Shown here piece by piece: positions 16,838 to 26,583 of a DNA stretch of 64,000 nucleotides. Made by a program: the position numbers and the translations under genes. The notes under the pieces were generated by a model. It saw only the letters and a program-made list of their open reading frames with translations. It searched no databases and was not told where the DNA came from. How positions within the stretch are numbered: the first letter of the stretch is position 1; the number at the start of each line of letters is the position of its first letter. This stretch comes from Arcicella gelida (GTDB lineage: Bacteria; Bacteroidota; Bacteroidia; Cytophagales; Spirosomataceae), in the NCBI RefSeq assembly GCF_034931025.1, contig NZ_JAYGIL010000002.1, positions 379,018-443,017 on the forward strand. The letters run 5' to 3'.

Positions 16838-17659
16838 TTAAATACTCTTTATCAAAGTACCAATAATTTTTGTCATCAAAGGTTCTGACTTACTGGCGGC
16901 GGCAATAATTTTTTCAAGACTTGCTTTTACTAAGGTTTCGGGAATACCCATGTCAGTAATAATTGACATTCCGAAACACTTCATCCCCATTTGATACCCA
17001 ACAATAATTTCAGGAACGGTGGACATTCCTACGGCATCAGCTCCTAAAATTCTCAGCATTTTGTACTCTGCTCTGGTTTCCAATTGCGGCCCTGGACACA
17101 TTATATATGTACCTTTCTGAACTGGAATGGCTAAAGTAGCGGCGATTTCCTTAGCTTTGTCAATTAATGCTAAATCATAAGGGTCACACATATCTGGGAA
17201 GCGGTCACCAAAAGAAGGAGTATGTTTGCCTGTCAAAGGATTTTCGGGCATAAATAAACTAATATGGTCTCGGATAATCATTAAATCACCTACTTTAAAA
17301 GCTGGATTCAAGCCACCTGAAGCATTCGATACAATTAATTGCTGTACGCCCAATTGCTGCATTACTCTTACAGGAAACGTTACTTCTTTCATAGAGTAAC
17401 CTTCGTAGTAATGAAAACGCCCTTGCATACAAACCACATGCTTATCGCCGATTTTACCAAAAATTAATTTCCCTTGATGAAACTCTACGGTAGAAACGGG
17501 AAAATTTGGAATTTCTGAATAAGACAAAGTATATAAAATATCAATTTCATTCACCAAAGCTCCCAAGCCTGTGCCTAAAATAATACCAAATTCGGGTTGA
17601 AAATCTTTTACTTTTTGCTGAATAAATTGAGTAGTTTCTGTGATTTGCTGAAAGTACAT
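16838..17659 (-). CDS. punA: Purine-nucleoside phosphorylase
   Basis: 273 residues, class I trimeric PNP; splits guanosine/inosine with phosphate into base and ribose 1-phosphate. Seen: LGTGLGALV (phosphate site), VEFHQGKLIFG, GRFHYYEGYSMKEVTFPVRV, SNASGGLNP, and the purine-site block MCPGPQLETRAEYKMLRILG followed by ADAVGMSTVPE. Its Glu and downstream Asn/Asp region favour 6-oxopurines. Single gene; an AT-rich 9-bp-period repeat lies just upstream (17661-17699). Confidence 0.95.
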   Translation of the reverse strand: MYFQQITETTQFIQQKVKDFQPEFGIILGTGLGALVNEIDILYTLSYSEIPNFPVSTVEFHQGKLIFGKIGDKHVVCMQGRFHYYEGYSMKEVTFPVRVMQQLGVQQLIVSNASGGLNPAFKVGDLMIIRDHISLFMPENPLTGKHTPSFGDRFPDMCDPYDLALIDKAKEIAATLAIPVQKGTYIMCPGPQLETRAEYKMLRILGADAVGMSTVPEIIVGYQMGMKCFGMSIITDMGIPETLVKASLEKIIAAASKSEPLMTKIIGTLIKSI

Positions 17660-17660
17660 G

Positions 17661-17699
17661 GTAATTTGAAAATTTGGTGATTTGAAGATTTGAAAATTA
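17661..17699. repeat. Degenerate 9-bp-period AT-rich array
   Basis: Repeats of a GATTTGAAA-like unit (TAATTTGAAAATTTGGTG, then ATTTGAAGATTTGAAAAT). Similar runs occur at about 33230-33271 and 46581-46606. Widespread in Bacteroidota intergenic DNA; no known function. Confidence 0.6.
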
Positions 17700-17785
17700 T
17701 TGATTGTGATAGCTGAAAGCTCATTGATGATATGAGTCTGTTCATGCTAACTTTCTTTCAAAAAACTAAAAATGAAGTAAATTGA

Positions 17786-19006
17786 TTACATATTTTTGCC
17801 TGCTACGAAACCAGTTGTCCAAGCAGCTTGGAAATTGAACCCTCCCGTCACGGCATCAATATCTAATACTTCTCCGGCAAAAAATAGGTTTTTCACTATT
17901 TTACTTTCCATGGTTTGTGGATTTATTTCTACTAAATCTATTCCCCCACAAGTAACGAATTCCTCTTTGAAAGTTGTTTTCCCCTTTACTTTCTGTGGAC
18001 AGTTCAATAGATTTTCAACTAATTTATTGGTTGATTTATTTGAAATATCAATCCAGCGTATTGTTTCATCTATTTCAGCCAGTTCACAAAACTTCTTCCA
18101 AAGTCTTGAAGGCAAAGTAAATTGTGGGTTTGATTGAATAAGTTTCTTTGGACTTACTTTCTTTTGCAAAGCAAAATTCTCTCTGACTTGATTTTCTGAA
18201 AACTCAGGAATCCAATTAATTAATGCCGTAAAATCATAATTTGTATCAGCTAATTCTCTTGCACCCCAAGCCGAAAGTTTTAAAATAGCCGGTCCAGAAA
18301 ATCCCCAATGCGTTACCAACAAAGCTCCTTCTTGCACAATTTTCTTTCCTGCAATTCTAACCGAAGCATGCTGAACACTCACACCAGACAATTCTGTGAA
18401 AAGCGAATCAGGCACATTAAAAGTAAATAATGATGGCGCAGGTTCAATAATTTGATGCCCCAAATCTGCCAGCCATTGATAAGCCGATTTCTGTGGGTTT
18501 CCGCCTGTCGTAATCAGCAAAGCATCACAGGCTAACTTTTCTTCACTCAAAAGCTGAACGCCAATTACTTTATTTTCATCTATTAAAACAGATTTAACAC
18601 CTGCAGAAGTAATGATTTTTACACCTAAATCTTTCGCTTTTTTCTCTAAACAAGTAGCAATCGTTTCAGAACTATCTGTATCTGGGAACATCCTTCCATC
18701 TGCTTCTGTCTTTAAATTAACTCCCTGTTTTTCAAACCATTCAACGGTATTTTTGGCATTAAATTGATTGAATAGATTTCTCAGAAAACTCCCTCCTCTT
18801 GGATAAAACTTAGATAACTGTTTGTTATCAAAACAAGCATGAGTAACATTACAACGCCCACCGCCAGAGATACGAACTTTGTTTAAAACAGTTCTATTCT
18901 TTTCTAAAAGTGTTATTTTCGCATCTGGATTACTTTCAGCAGCAGATATTGCTCCGAAATATCCCGCAGCTCCGGCACCAATAATAATTATATTTTTTTG
19001 AGACAT
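17786..19006 (-). CDS. BaiN/RdsA-like NAD(P)/FAD-dependent flavoprotein (HI0933 family)
   Basis: 406 residues. The N-terminal FAD-binding motif is IIIIGAGAAGYFGAISAA, then KVRISGGGRCNVTHACFD, the family hallmark. Inside: ADGRMFPDTDSSETIA, TTGGNPQKSAYQWLADLGH, LFTFNVPDSLFTELSGVSV and THWGFSGPAILKLSAWGARE; the C-terminal block is CGGIDLVEINPQTMESKIV with GEVLDIDAVTGGFNFQ. The reaction is not established for most members of this family. No neighbours hint at a pathway. A near-consensus -7 (TAATTTTA) lies about 50 bp upstream on the reverse strand. Confidence 0.9.
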   Translation of the reverse strand: MSQKNIIIIGAGAAGYFGAISAAESNPDAKITLLEKNRTVLNKVRISGGGRCNVTHACFDNKQLSKFYPRGGSFLRNLFNQFNAKNTVEWFEKQGVNLKTEADGRMFPDTDSSETIATCLEKKAKDLGVKIITSAGVKSVLIDENKVIGVQLLSEEKLACDALLITTGGNPQKSAYQWLADLGHQIIEPAPSLFTFNVPDSLFTELSGVSVQHASVRIAGKKIVQEGALLVTHWGFSGPAILKLSAWGARELADTNYDFTALINWIPEFSENQVRENFALQKKVSPKKLIQSNPQFTLPSRLWKKFCELAEIDETIRWIDISNKSTNKLVENLLNCPQKVKGKTTFKEEFVTCGGIDLVEINPQTMESKIVKNLFFAGEVLDIDAVTGGFNFQAAWTTGFVAGKNM

Positions 19007-19140
19007 TGATTAGTTTATCGAAGCCGTATTTGTTTACTTGCTCGAAAAGTAAAATTACGAAAAATGTTCTCTGAATTTTAATTTGAGTATTTTCTGACAT
19101 CAATTATCATTAAAGCGGTGTGTTTTACGCAACAATAATT

Positions 19141-20118
19141 ATGGGCAAAATAAAATTTCTAGTTTTTCTGCTATTTCTTGGTATTGTTTTATACTACTGG
19201 GGCAAACCTTCGCCGATGAAATCTTTACAAAATGACTTAGCAAAAATTGGTAGTCAGAAAAAAAGTAAAGAAAAAGAAGCACCAAATCAAGAAGAAGAAA
19301 CAACAATTGAAGAGGAAACTAGCAGCTTTACCGATGATGTTTCTAAGAAAATTAAAGAAAAAGTAGAAAGTTCTGTGTTAGAAACAATCCAAGAAAAGGT
19401 TTTCGGGAATTCGAATAAGCATGAAGGAAATAATGATGGAGGCACTTTGGATGATTACATTCCATACTTCAAAAACAATAGTGAAATCGTTCGTCATAAA
19501 GCTTTTATTCTAAATTATCGTGAAGAATATGAACAAGCGTCATGGGTTTTGCATCGCTTAGAAAAAGAAGCGGTGGATGGTCACGAAGCTCGTTCAAATG
19601 AATTTATTGAAGACCCTTTGGTTGAAACTGGTTCAGCTCATACACGTGATTATTCTCGTTCTGGTTATGACCGTGGGCATTTATGTCCAGCAGCAGATTT
19701 CAAACACGACAAGGAATTGCAAGACGAAACCTTTTATATGTCGAACATGTCCCCACAGAACCCTGATTTTAATCGAGGAATTTGGAGTAATTTAGAGGAT
19801 AAAATTCGTCATTGGGTTATTAGCAGAAAACAATTGATTATTGTGACCGGTCCTATTCTGAAAAAAGGTTTAAAAACTATCGGAAAAAGTAATTTAATAG
19901 CAGTTCCAAATTCGTTTTATAAAATAGTTTACGATCCTGAAACGGAAGAAGCCATTGCATTTTTAATTCCAAACGAAGGTTCATCAAAATCGCTTAAATC
20001 TTTCGCTGTTAGTATCAACGCTATTGAAAAACTTACTTCGATTGATTTTTTCGCAAAATTGCCCGATGATTTAGAGAAAAAAATAGAAACAAATGCTAAA
20101 ATTGAGGATTGGTTCTGA
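19141..20118 (+). CDS. Membrane-anchored DNA/RNA non-specific endonuclease
   Basis: 325 residues from the ATG at 19141 (an ATG seven codons upstream at 19120 is also possible). One N-terminal helix (KIKFLVFLLFLGIVLYYW) acts as anchor or signal. A charged, low-complexity Lys/Glu segment follows to about residue 95. The nuclease domain holds the beta-beta-alpha-metal motif DRGH with the general base His180, then LCPAADF, and the metal-binding Asn region SNMSPQNPDFNRGIWSNLE. It belongs to the NUC1/EndA family, which degrades DNA and RNA outside the cytoplasm. Likely role: periplasmic or surface nucleic-acid degradation for nutrients (inference). Confidence 0.9.
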   Translation: MGKIKFLVFLLFLGIVLYYWGKPSPMKSLQNDLAKIGSQKKSKEKEAPNQEEETTIEEETSSFTDDVSKKIKEKVESSVLETIQEKVFGNSNKHEGNNDGGTLDDYIPYFKNNSEIVRHKAFILNYREEYEQASWVLHRLEKEAVDGHEARSNEFIEDPLVETGSAHTRDYSRSGYDRGHLCPAADFKHDKELQDETFYMSNMSPQNPDFNRGIWSNLEDKIRHWVISRKQLIIVTGPILKKGLKTIGKSNLIAVPNSFYKIVYDPETEEAIAFLIPNEGSSKSLKSFAVSINAIEKLTSIDFFAKLPDDLEKKIETNAKIEDWF

Positions 20119-20338
20119 GTAACTTACTTGATAAAAAAGATATTTTATTCCTGTTTAGCGATAATGTCGTAACTTTATTTTCAAGTATATTATCTTTTCA
20201 TCCAACAGAGAAGGCTTGTTTATGATAAAATATTGTATTAAACAATGTTTGCTAATTGATAAAGCGTCTCTATTTTCACATATTAATTAAAACCTATTCA
20301 CTTCGTTAGACAAAGTTTGGCTTAATTTTCAAGAGATT

Positions 20339-21316
20339 ATGACTTTAGCATTTACCATTTGTTCCATAAATTATCTCGCACAAGCACAGACTTTGGGGCA
20401 GTCTCTACAAAAAACTAACCCTGATATTGAGTATGTAATTGGCTTAGTTGACAGACTTGACCAGGTTACTTTGGATACGGATAAAATTCCTCCCTTTCAA
20501 CTATTAGAAATTGATAAAATCGGTATTAATTGTTTGGATGAAATGTGTGAAAATTATGACATCACAGAACTCAATACGGCTGTAAAACCTTTCTATTTTG
20601 ATTACTTTTTTAAAAATAGAAAAGATATTCAAAATGTTATTTACTTCGACCCAGACATCATTGTTTATCAAAAACTTAGTAGATTAACTGAAAGTTTGGC
20701 TGAAAAAAGTATCGTGATTACACCACATATTTCTTCTCCGATTCTCGATGATTTTGACACCAAGGAAATTGCACATTTGAATACTGGAATTTACAATCTA
20801 GGATTTATCGGAGTTGGAAGAAGCGATGAAAGCTTACAAATGATTGATTGGTGGAAAGAGCGTCTTAAAAATGATTGTAGGATTGATTTATGCAATGGTT
20901 TATTTGTAGATCAACACTGGATAAATTTTGTACCTATTTTCTATAAAAATTCGGTACTGATTGAAAAACATCCTGGTTATAATGTTGCCTATTGGAATCT
21001 TCATGAAAGGCAAATAACCAAACAAGGTGATACTTTTTTTAGTAATCATGAACCCATTATCTTTTTTCATTACAGTGGCTATCAACTTAGTAAACCCAAT
21101 AGTGTTTCTAAATATCAAGACCGCTCAACCTTTGAAAATAGACCAGATATTATTGAATTATTTAAAGATTACGCACAAAAATTAAAAGATAATTTTAATG
21201 ATTATTATATTCAAATTCCTTGTTCCTATATTAAACCACCTAAAGTAAAAAGATATAAAAGAGTTCGAAAAGCTTTACAGCTACCATTTAGAAAAGTACT
21301 GGAGTTGATTGATTAA
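20339..21316 (+). CDS. Glycosyltransferase, GT-A type (GT8-like)
   Basis: 325 residues, no membrane helix. The N-terminus (AFTICSINYLAQAQTLGQSL) and the DxD metal motif in VIYFDPDIIVYQKL (about residues 101-114) suggest a GT-A nucleotide-sugar transferase of the kind annotated as glycosyl transferase in Bacteroidota polysaccharide loci. The NTGIYNLGFIGVGRSDESL and DQHWINFVPIFY blocks resemble acceptor-side motifs of GT8-like enzymes. The GT9-family gene follows after 56 bp on the same strand, and the large reverse polysaccharide operon lies beyond. Sugar and acceptor are unknown. Confidence 0.82.
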   Translation: MTLAFTICSINYLAQAQTLGQSLQKTNPDIEYVIGLVDRLDQVTLDTDKIPPFQLLEIDKIGINCLDEMCENYDITELNTAVKPFYFDYFFKNRKDIQNVIYFDPDIIVYQKLSRLTESLAEKSIVITPHISSPILDDFDTKEIAHLNTGIYNLGFIGVGRSDESLQMIDWWKERLKNDCRIDLCNGLFVDQHWINFVPIFYKNSVLIEKHPGYNVAYWNLHERQITKQGDTFFSNHEPIIFFHYSGYQLSKPNSVSKYQDRSTFENRPDIIELFKDYAQKLKDNFNDYYIQIPCSYIKPPKVKRYKRVRKALQLPFRKVLELID

Positions 21317-21372
21317 CAAACAGTAGTTTTTTTGTCTAACCTGTGTTTCATACAAGAAGGTATTTAAAGATT

Positions 21373-22539
21373 ATGCTAAAAAGAGAGTATTGCGGAAATA
21401 GACCAACAAAACTTAGACTAAGAGTATTAGACCTCCTTGTTGATTTTTTTGTTTTTATTTTCCGAAAACATAAAAATAAAGCGTTTATATTACCAGAGAA
21501 AGTTTTACTTTTCAACTTTGGTCATCTTGGTGATATGCTGATGATGAGCTACATGGTAGATATCTTCAAAAAAAAATATCCTAATGTTGAAATTCATATT
21601 GTAGCGGGAAGTTGGTGTAAAAATTTAATTGTTAATAATCCTTTATACGACAGAGTTTTTTTTATTAATCACTACAGAACAAACAGAAGTGCCTTATCAC
21701 TTTATGCTAAATTCAAATTGTATATTAATGATATAAACGACTTTTTAACAACGCATAAATCGTTACACTATACTCATTCTTTTGATTTTAGGTATTCAGG
21801 CTATAATGCCAATATGCTTTTCCCTTTTTTAAATGCTGACCAAAAAATAGGTTTTGGTACTAGAGGAATGGGAAGTTTGTTGGATATTGAATATTACATG
21901 CTTCCAACGCCATTTCATTCTGTTGATCAGCAGATACAAAGTTTAAGAAGTTTAGGAATCGAACAGACTAGTAAAAATATAGAGCCTATTATTTCAATGG
22001 CAGTTGAAGAAAACAAAAACTTCAATATTATCGGAGAGTATTATATGTTATTTCCAGAAGCTGGAACAAGGAACAGAATGTTTTCAAATAATTTTTGGAT
22101 TTTCTTGATTAACTATCTTTTGCTAAAAAGACCAGAGGCTAAAGTGATGATTTGTGGGCTGACAGAATATTCAACTAAATTAAAAATTGAGCTTGAAAAA
22201 AAACATCCAGAAAAAATTATTGATGCCGTTGGAAAAGTTTCTATCCCTCAAATGGTTCCTATTTTACAAAAAGCAACTGGAGCTTTAACGCTTGATTCGT
22301 TTCCTGCTCATATTGCTTCTACCCTTACTTCTACGCTATGCCTTTTTAAAGAAGGTACTGGTTTAGAGTATTTTCCAATTAATGCCAAACCTACCTACAT
22401 TATTCATGATCATAAATATTCAAAAAATATTACTTCGTTCAGAAAACAAATGAAGATTCAATATATTCCTTCTTTAGACGAGCTAAGTTTACCCAAAGTA
22501 GCTACTTTAGCGATGACTGAGTTGTTTGATTTAAAATAA
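21373..22539 (+). CDS. Glycosyltransferase family 9 (heptosyltransferase-like)
   Basis: 388 residues from the ATG at 21373 (an in-frame GTG at 21343 would add ten). The first domain shows VLLFNFGHLGDMLMMSYMVD, the ADP-heptosyltransferase N-terminal pattern, and the second shows YYMLFPEAGTRNRMFSNNFW, then VMICGLTEYS and LDSFPAHIASTL, the GT9 nucleotide-sugar pocket. These enzymes extend LPS core or surface glycans at the inner face of the membrane. It is paired with the preceding glycosyltransferase. Confidence 0.88.
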   Translation: MLKREYCGNRPTKLRLRVLDLLVDFFVFIFRKHKNKAFILPEKVLLFNFGHLGDMLMMSYMVDIFKKKYPNVEIHIVAGSWCKNLIVNNPLYDRVFFINHYRTNRSALSLYAKFKLYINDINDFLTTHKSLHYTHSFDFRYSGYNANMLFPFLNADQKIGFGTRGMGSLLDIEYYMLPTPFHSVDQQIQSLRSLGIEQTSKNIEPIISMAVEENKNFNIIGEYYMLFPEAGTRNRMFSNNFWIFLINYLLLKRPEAKVMICGLTEYSTKLKIELEKKHPEKIIDAVGKVSIPQMVPILQKATGALTLDSFPAHIASTLTSTLCLFKEGTGLEYFPINAKPTYIIHDHKYSKNITSFRKQMKIQYIPSLDELSLPKVATLAMTELFDLK

Positions 22540-22748
22540 AAACGCATGTTTTGGAATATAAATTTTCATTAATCTATCTATAATTCTGTCTTGAATAAAA
22601 CTAATTTGTCAAAACTACTAAATTCGGCATCCTTTTTGTAATCATTATTTCGGTAATGAATATATGTTTTAAACGTACTATTTTCGACGTTGAACATTAT
22701 TGAAAACATCAAAAACATTTTGTTTTATTTAGTTATAGCTTTTTTCGA

Positions 22749-23834
22749 ATGGATACCAAAATCATGACAAATACTTCTGAATTAAATGAGTCTGATAAAA
22801 CTTATCGAACTTTGGAGAGTGCCATTTTGAAAATACAAAGATTCACCAACAAACTTGCTAAGAAATCAAACCCAAGTCATGAACTTCAAGCCTATTGGGA
22901 ATTGGGAGACCTTTCTTTAATGAATTGGATAAGCGATACCCATTGTTATATTAGTAGAAAAGGGCAAAGATTACAGTTTTTAGCAAAACCTTCAAAGTTA
23001 GAAATTATCAGTTTTCATCTTGAAGAAGGTGATAAACTTTTAATTTGTGGAGATTCTTTACGCAAGAAAATATCTGACAATGAGATTGACGAAATCCTTC
23101 AAAACAGTTCTGGACCAAAAGATTCTTGTTTGAATTTATTAAAAATAGCCAATATCGATACGCCTTACAATGTTTACAACGTACACAATGCTGTAGTTTT
23201 AGAGGTAATTGATCAGCAGAAAATTATCACTCCGATTATTTCAGATGAAAACAATCCTTTCATCACCAAATCCAATGATAAATACTTGTTCATCCCGATT
23301 GTTCTATTGGGTATTGGTTTACTAGTTTATTCTTACGGAAGAAAAAACACTTTTGATATTTCAGGTTTTTTCAATCATCAGACAAACCAAACTGCGGTTG
23401 CAAGTGATAGTACGAGTATCATCAAAAAAGATTCTCTTACTCCTTTTCAGTCTAATCAAGATACTGACAATTCGTTCGAAAATAATCCTACAGAAGAAGC
23501 TAGTGAAAGCAGTAATTCATTTGATGAGCCAAATTCCAAACCAATTACCAGCAAAGTAGAAAGTTCAAATGCTGAATTTTCAAGTTCAGAACCAACTAAA
23601 GTAAGCCCAAAAACAGAGAAGAAAACTAATACTTTTAATGTTCAGAAAGAAGAACAAAACTATAATGCATTGATAGAACAAAAAGATAAATGGATCAGTA
23701 TTAGAAGAGATTTGCAAGATAAATACAATAATGGAGATTCTTCAGTGAGTGATCAGTTAGAAAATAGCAAAAAAGTAATTCAAAGAATTGAACAAAAACT
23801 CCAAGAAAGTTCAAGAAAAATGAATAAAAACTAA
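22749..23834 (+). CDS. Membrane protein with a PP2C-like remnant domain and coiled-coil tail
   Basis: 361 residues (or 356 from the ATG at 22764). Residues about 55-165 resemble the C-terminal half of a PP2C phosphatase: a GDLSLMNWISDTHCYISRKG strand region, LEEGDKLLICGDSLRKKISD where PP2C has a GD.LLLCSDGL block, and a final HNAVVLEVID where PP2C has DNxTVVVV. The catalytic Asp residues of those blocks are replaced (CGDSL for SDGL, HN for DN) and the N-terminal DGxGG part is missing. A single helix (about 183-203) is followed by a Ser-rich linker and a charged coiled coil. Best reading: a catalytically dead, truncated PP2C-derived domain on an inner-membrane protein. The PP2C link is my inference. 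Confidence 0.6.
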   Translation: MDTKIMTNTSELNESDKTYRTLESAILKIQRFTNKLAKKSNPSHELQAYWELGDLSLMNWISDTHCYISRKGQRLQFLAKPSKLEIISFHLEEGDKLLICGDSLRKKISDNEIDEILQNSSGPKDSCLNLLKIANIDTPYNVYNVHNAVVLEVIDQQKIITPIISDENNPFITKSNDKYLFIPIVLLGIGLLVYSYGRKNTFDISGFFNHQTNQTAVASDSTSIIKKDSLTPFQSNQDTDNSFENNPTEEASESSNSFDEPNSKPITSKVESSNAEFSSSEPTKVSPKTEKKTNTFNVQKEEQNYNALIEQKDKWISIRRDLQDKYNNGDSSVSDQLENSKKVIQRIEQKLQESSRKMNKN

Positions 23835-23848
23835 ACTTTCATTGCTTC

Positions 23849-25006
23849 TTAATTGATTGTCTGTAATTTCTTTTTTGATGTTTTTGGTTCAGATTTTACT
23901 TCTTTTGATAATTTCTTCAAATGCTTTTCATTATTTTTTTTCAGCAAATGTGCCGTAAACATATATAAGCCAAATAAAGCACATAACAAATAAAGTGAAG
24001 TAGTATTTTCTGCTTTTCTACTGATGAAAACAAATAGTAAAGTAGCAATAACTGTAAAACTCCAAAGCACTAGTGAAGCCTGAAAATGTGTAAGACCACT
24101 ATCAATCAAAAGGTGATGTAAGTGATTTCTGTCGGCTACAAAAGGTGATTTCTTATTTTTCAAACGAATAATAAATACTCTTAATGTATCGAATATCGGC
24201 ACAACCAATACAATAATGGCTAATATTGGTGCTGCAAAAGTACTATTAGGGTCGAATCTGTATTGAATATTTAACTGAATAAATCTAACTGCAAAAAGTG
24301 CTAAAATAAAGCCTACAATCAAAGACCCAGTATCTCCCATAAATATTTTTGAGGTTTTTGAAAAGTTAAACCTCAAAAAACCCAATAAAGATCCAGACAT
24401 TGATGCTGCCAAACAAGCCAAAGCATAATGCTCGTTTAAGTAAAACCAAATACCGAACAATCCTCCAGCTATCATTCCAATTCCGCCCATCAAACCATCA
24501 ATACCATCAATTAGGTTTACTGCATTAATCAAAGCAAGAAAAACAAAAACAGTGAGTGGTAAACTAATAATATAAGGAACAGAGTAAATACCAAAAATAC
24601 CAAAAAGGTTTTCAATTCGTAAGTCCCCAAGTACAACAACAAGTAAAGAAGCGGCTATTTGAATATACATTTTTTTCTTTGGAGCAAGAATAAGAATATC
24701 GTCTTTTACTCCCAAAAAAAATAAAATTACGATAGCAGATATTGAAAGATGTACTAATTGCCCTTCATCTGGGTTTTCCCATAAAAAGTAACTAATTAAA
24801 GTTGAAGCAAATACTGCTACACCACCTAAAGTAGGTGTTGCAACTTCGTGAGAACTTCTCTCTACTGGTGTTGCAACTAAATTCTTAAGTCTGGAAATAT
24901 TAATGATAACAGGAATTGCAGTAATTGATGTAGCACAAGCAACCACTGCCGAAACAATGATATGGAAAAGGTTGTTATTATAAAATGTCCAAAAGAAGTT
25001 AGTCAT
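23849..25006 (-). CDS. Undecaprenyl-phosphate sugar-1-phosphate transferase (WecA/TagO/MraY family)
   Basis: 385 residues with about eleven membrane helices. Seen: GVKDDILILAPKKK (Mg-binding Asp pair), NAVNLIDGIDGLMGGIG, KIFMGDTGSLIVGF, and the HLHHLLIDSGLTHFQASL loop, all in MraY/WecA order. It loads a sugar 1-phosphate, usually GlcNAc-1-P, onto undecaprenyl phosphate and so starts glycan assembly. It lies 114 bp downstream of the reverse polysaccharide operon and very likely primes its product. The C-terminus is a Lys-rich cytoplasmic tail. Confidence 0.92.
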   Translation of the reverse strand: MTNFFWTFYNNNLFHIIVSAVVACATSITAIPVIINISRLKNLVATPVERSSHEVATPTLGGVAVFASTLISYFLWENPDEGQLVHLSISAIVILFFLGVKDDILILAPKKKMYIQIAASLLVVVLGDLRIENLFGIFGIYSVPYIISLPLTVFVFLALINAVNLIDGIDGLMGGIGMIAGGLFGIWFYLNEHYALACLAASMSGSLLGFLRFNFSKTSKIFMGDTGSLIVGFILALFAVRFIQLNIQYRFDPNSTFAAPILAIIVLVVPIFDTLRVFIIRLKNKKSPFVADRNHLHHLLIDSGLTHFQASLVLWSFTVIATLLFVFISRKAENTTSLYLLCALFGLYMFTAHLLKKNNEKHLKKLSKEVKSEPKTSKKKLQTIN

Positions 25007-25120
25007 CGTTGTATATTATAAATTCAAAATTTAGCTAAAAATATCAGGAAGTATCCTAATAGGGTTAAAGTAGTACTATGCAACACAAATTACAATTAAA
25101 ATATAAAAGCACCAAACGCT

Positions 25121-25675
25121 TTATTCGATGATATTTCTTTGTCTAATTTCTTTCGCTGGATTTCCCTGATAAACTGTATAGGGTTCCATTTGCTTTGTCA
25201 TCACTGAATTAACAGATAAAACTGAATGAGATTTTGCCAATACTCCAGGACAAACAACAGATTTAGCACCAATCCAAACCCCATCTTCTAAAGTAATACC
25301 CGCTACTTTTAAATCAAAAGTCGTTTTTGAATAATCATGATTCCCAGTTAATAACATCGCTCCTTGCGAAATACAAACATGATTTCCTAAACTCACCATT
25401 GCTAAATTATCAATCCAGACCATTTCTCCAATCCAAACGTAATCTCCAATAGATAAAAACCAAGGATATTTAATCATTACTTGGGGCTTAATCATTACTC
25501 CTTTTCCTATCTTAGCTCCGAATAATTTCAACATAAAAATCTTAAACGACACTGGAAAAGGAATATTAGAATTGATTACGATAGCCCCAACAATATGCCA
25601 AATTGTTCGTTTAATAAAACCCCCAGGTTGATACCAAGCATTATCGTACAGAGACAAATCTGTTGTTTTTTTCAT
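25121..25675 (-). CDS. WcaF-type left-handed beta-helix acetyltransferase
   Basis: 184 residues, family of the putative colanic acid acetyltransferase WcaF. Hexapeptide-repeat pattern through the middle (IGKGVMIKPQVMIKYPW, SIGDYVWIGEMVWIDNL, VSLGNHVCISQGAMLLTGNH) and the typical SKTTFDLKVAGITLEDGVWI segment with the acetyl-CoA loop. It overlaps the stop of the upstream GT2 gene by 4 bp, so the two are coupled. O-acetylation of a sugar in the exported glycan is the likely role. Confidence 0.88.
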   Translation of the reverse strand: MKKTTDLSLYDNAWYQPGGFIKRTIWHIVGAIVINSNIPFPVSFKIFMLKLFGAKIGKGVMIKPQVMIKYPWFLSIGDYVWIGEMVWIDNLAMVSLGNHVCISQGAMLLTGNHDYSKTTFDLKVAGITLEDGVWIGAKSVVCPGVLAKSHSVLSVNSVMTKQMEPYTVYQGNPAKEIRQRNIIE

Positions 25676-26577
25676 TTCGTTAAATCTTTATTAAATTCTT
25701 CCTTGAAAAAATTTTCAATCGCTTTTTTGTCTCTTCCTGCACGATGATATACTTCATACACTTTAGCATCTACCAAAAATCTATACCAGAAACCTTGTAA
25801 AAAATGCCAAATGAATCCTTGCTTTCCATCTAAAAAACCTAATCTGAAAATATATCGATAAAGAAAGTAAATTATCGGACGAATAAACAATGGAATTGAA
25901 GCATATTTTACTTTCAAAAATCTAGTTCTTTGCTCTTGTGAGCCAAAAAAATTTGGCTCAACAGATTCAAAATTTCTGAAATTGTATTTAATATTCAATA
26001 AATCAATTACTTCTCTGATAGCGTATAAATTGTGTTTTTGCGTCCACCAAGTAAGATTGTTCAAATTATGATCTACCAAATCGTTTTCTAATTGAATTGT
26101 TTTTCCAGTTGTTAAAGTAATGTGTTCATCCATCCAGCTTTCTTCGCAAGCACCTTGTCCATTTCGCCAAATTCTCAATAACCAAATTGGATAATAAGCT
26201 CCACGACGAATCCATTTGTCCATAAAAATCACTCTTCTTTTTATATACATTCCCGCAATTTCAGGTGTGATATTTCCCAATTTCTGGTTAATTTCTTCCG
26301 CTAATTCAGGCAATACATACTCATCTGCATCCATCCGCATAAGCCATTTGGTATTGAAAGGATTGTTCTGAATGCCAAAATTAAACTGAACTGCATAATT
26401 CACCCAAGTATTCTGAACCACTTTTGCACCAAGAGATTCAGCAATTTCAACAGTTTTATCAATAGAGCCTGAATCAATAATGAAAATTTTATCAGTAAAA
26501 AGCAACAAAGATTTTATACATCTTTTGATGTGTTTTTCTTCGTTAAAAGTAAGGATGATGACGGAAATATCTTGCAT
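25672..26577 (-). CDS. Glycosyltransferase family 2
   Basis: 301 residues. GT-A fold: SVIILTFNEEKHIKRCIKSL at the N-terminus, IIDSGSIDKTVEIAESLGA, and the DxD motif in LMRMDADEYVLPEL (about residues 79-92). The middle part (RRVIFMDKWIRRGAYYPIWL) is characteristic of the subgroup annotated as WaaE/KdtX-like or surface glycan GT2. Four-base overlap with the acetyltransferase and 6 bp from the upstream GT4 gene show it is mid-operon. Confidence 0.9.
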   Translation of the reverse strand: MQDISVIILTFNEEKHIKRCIKSLLLFTDKIFIIDSGSIDKTVEIAESLGAKVVQNTWVNYAVQFNFGIQNNPFNTKWLMRMDADEYVLPELAEEINQKLGNITPEIAGMYIKRRVIFMDKWIRRGAYYPIWLLRIWRNGQGACEESWMDEHITLTTGKTIQLENDLVDHNLNNLTWWTQKHNLYAIREVIDLLNIKYNFRNFESVEPNFFGSQEQRTRFLKVKYASIPLFIRPIIYFLYRYIFRLGFLDGKQGFIWHFLQGFWYRFLVDAKVYEVYHRAGRDKKAIENFFKEEFNKDLTK

Positions 26578-26583
26578 TAATTC

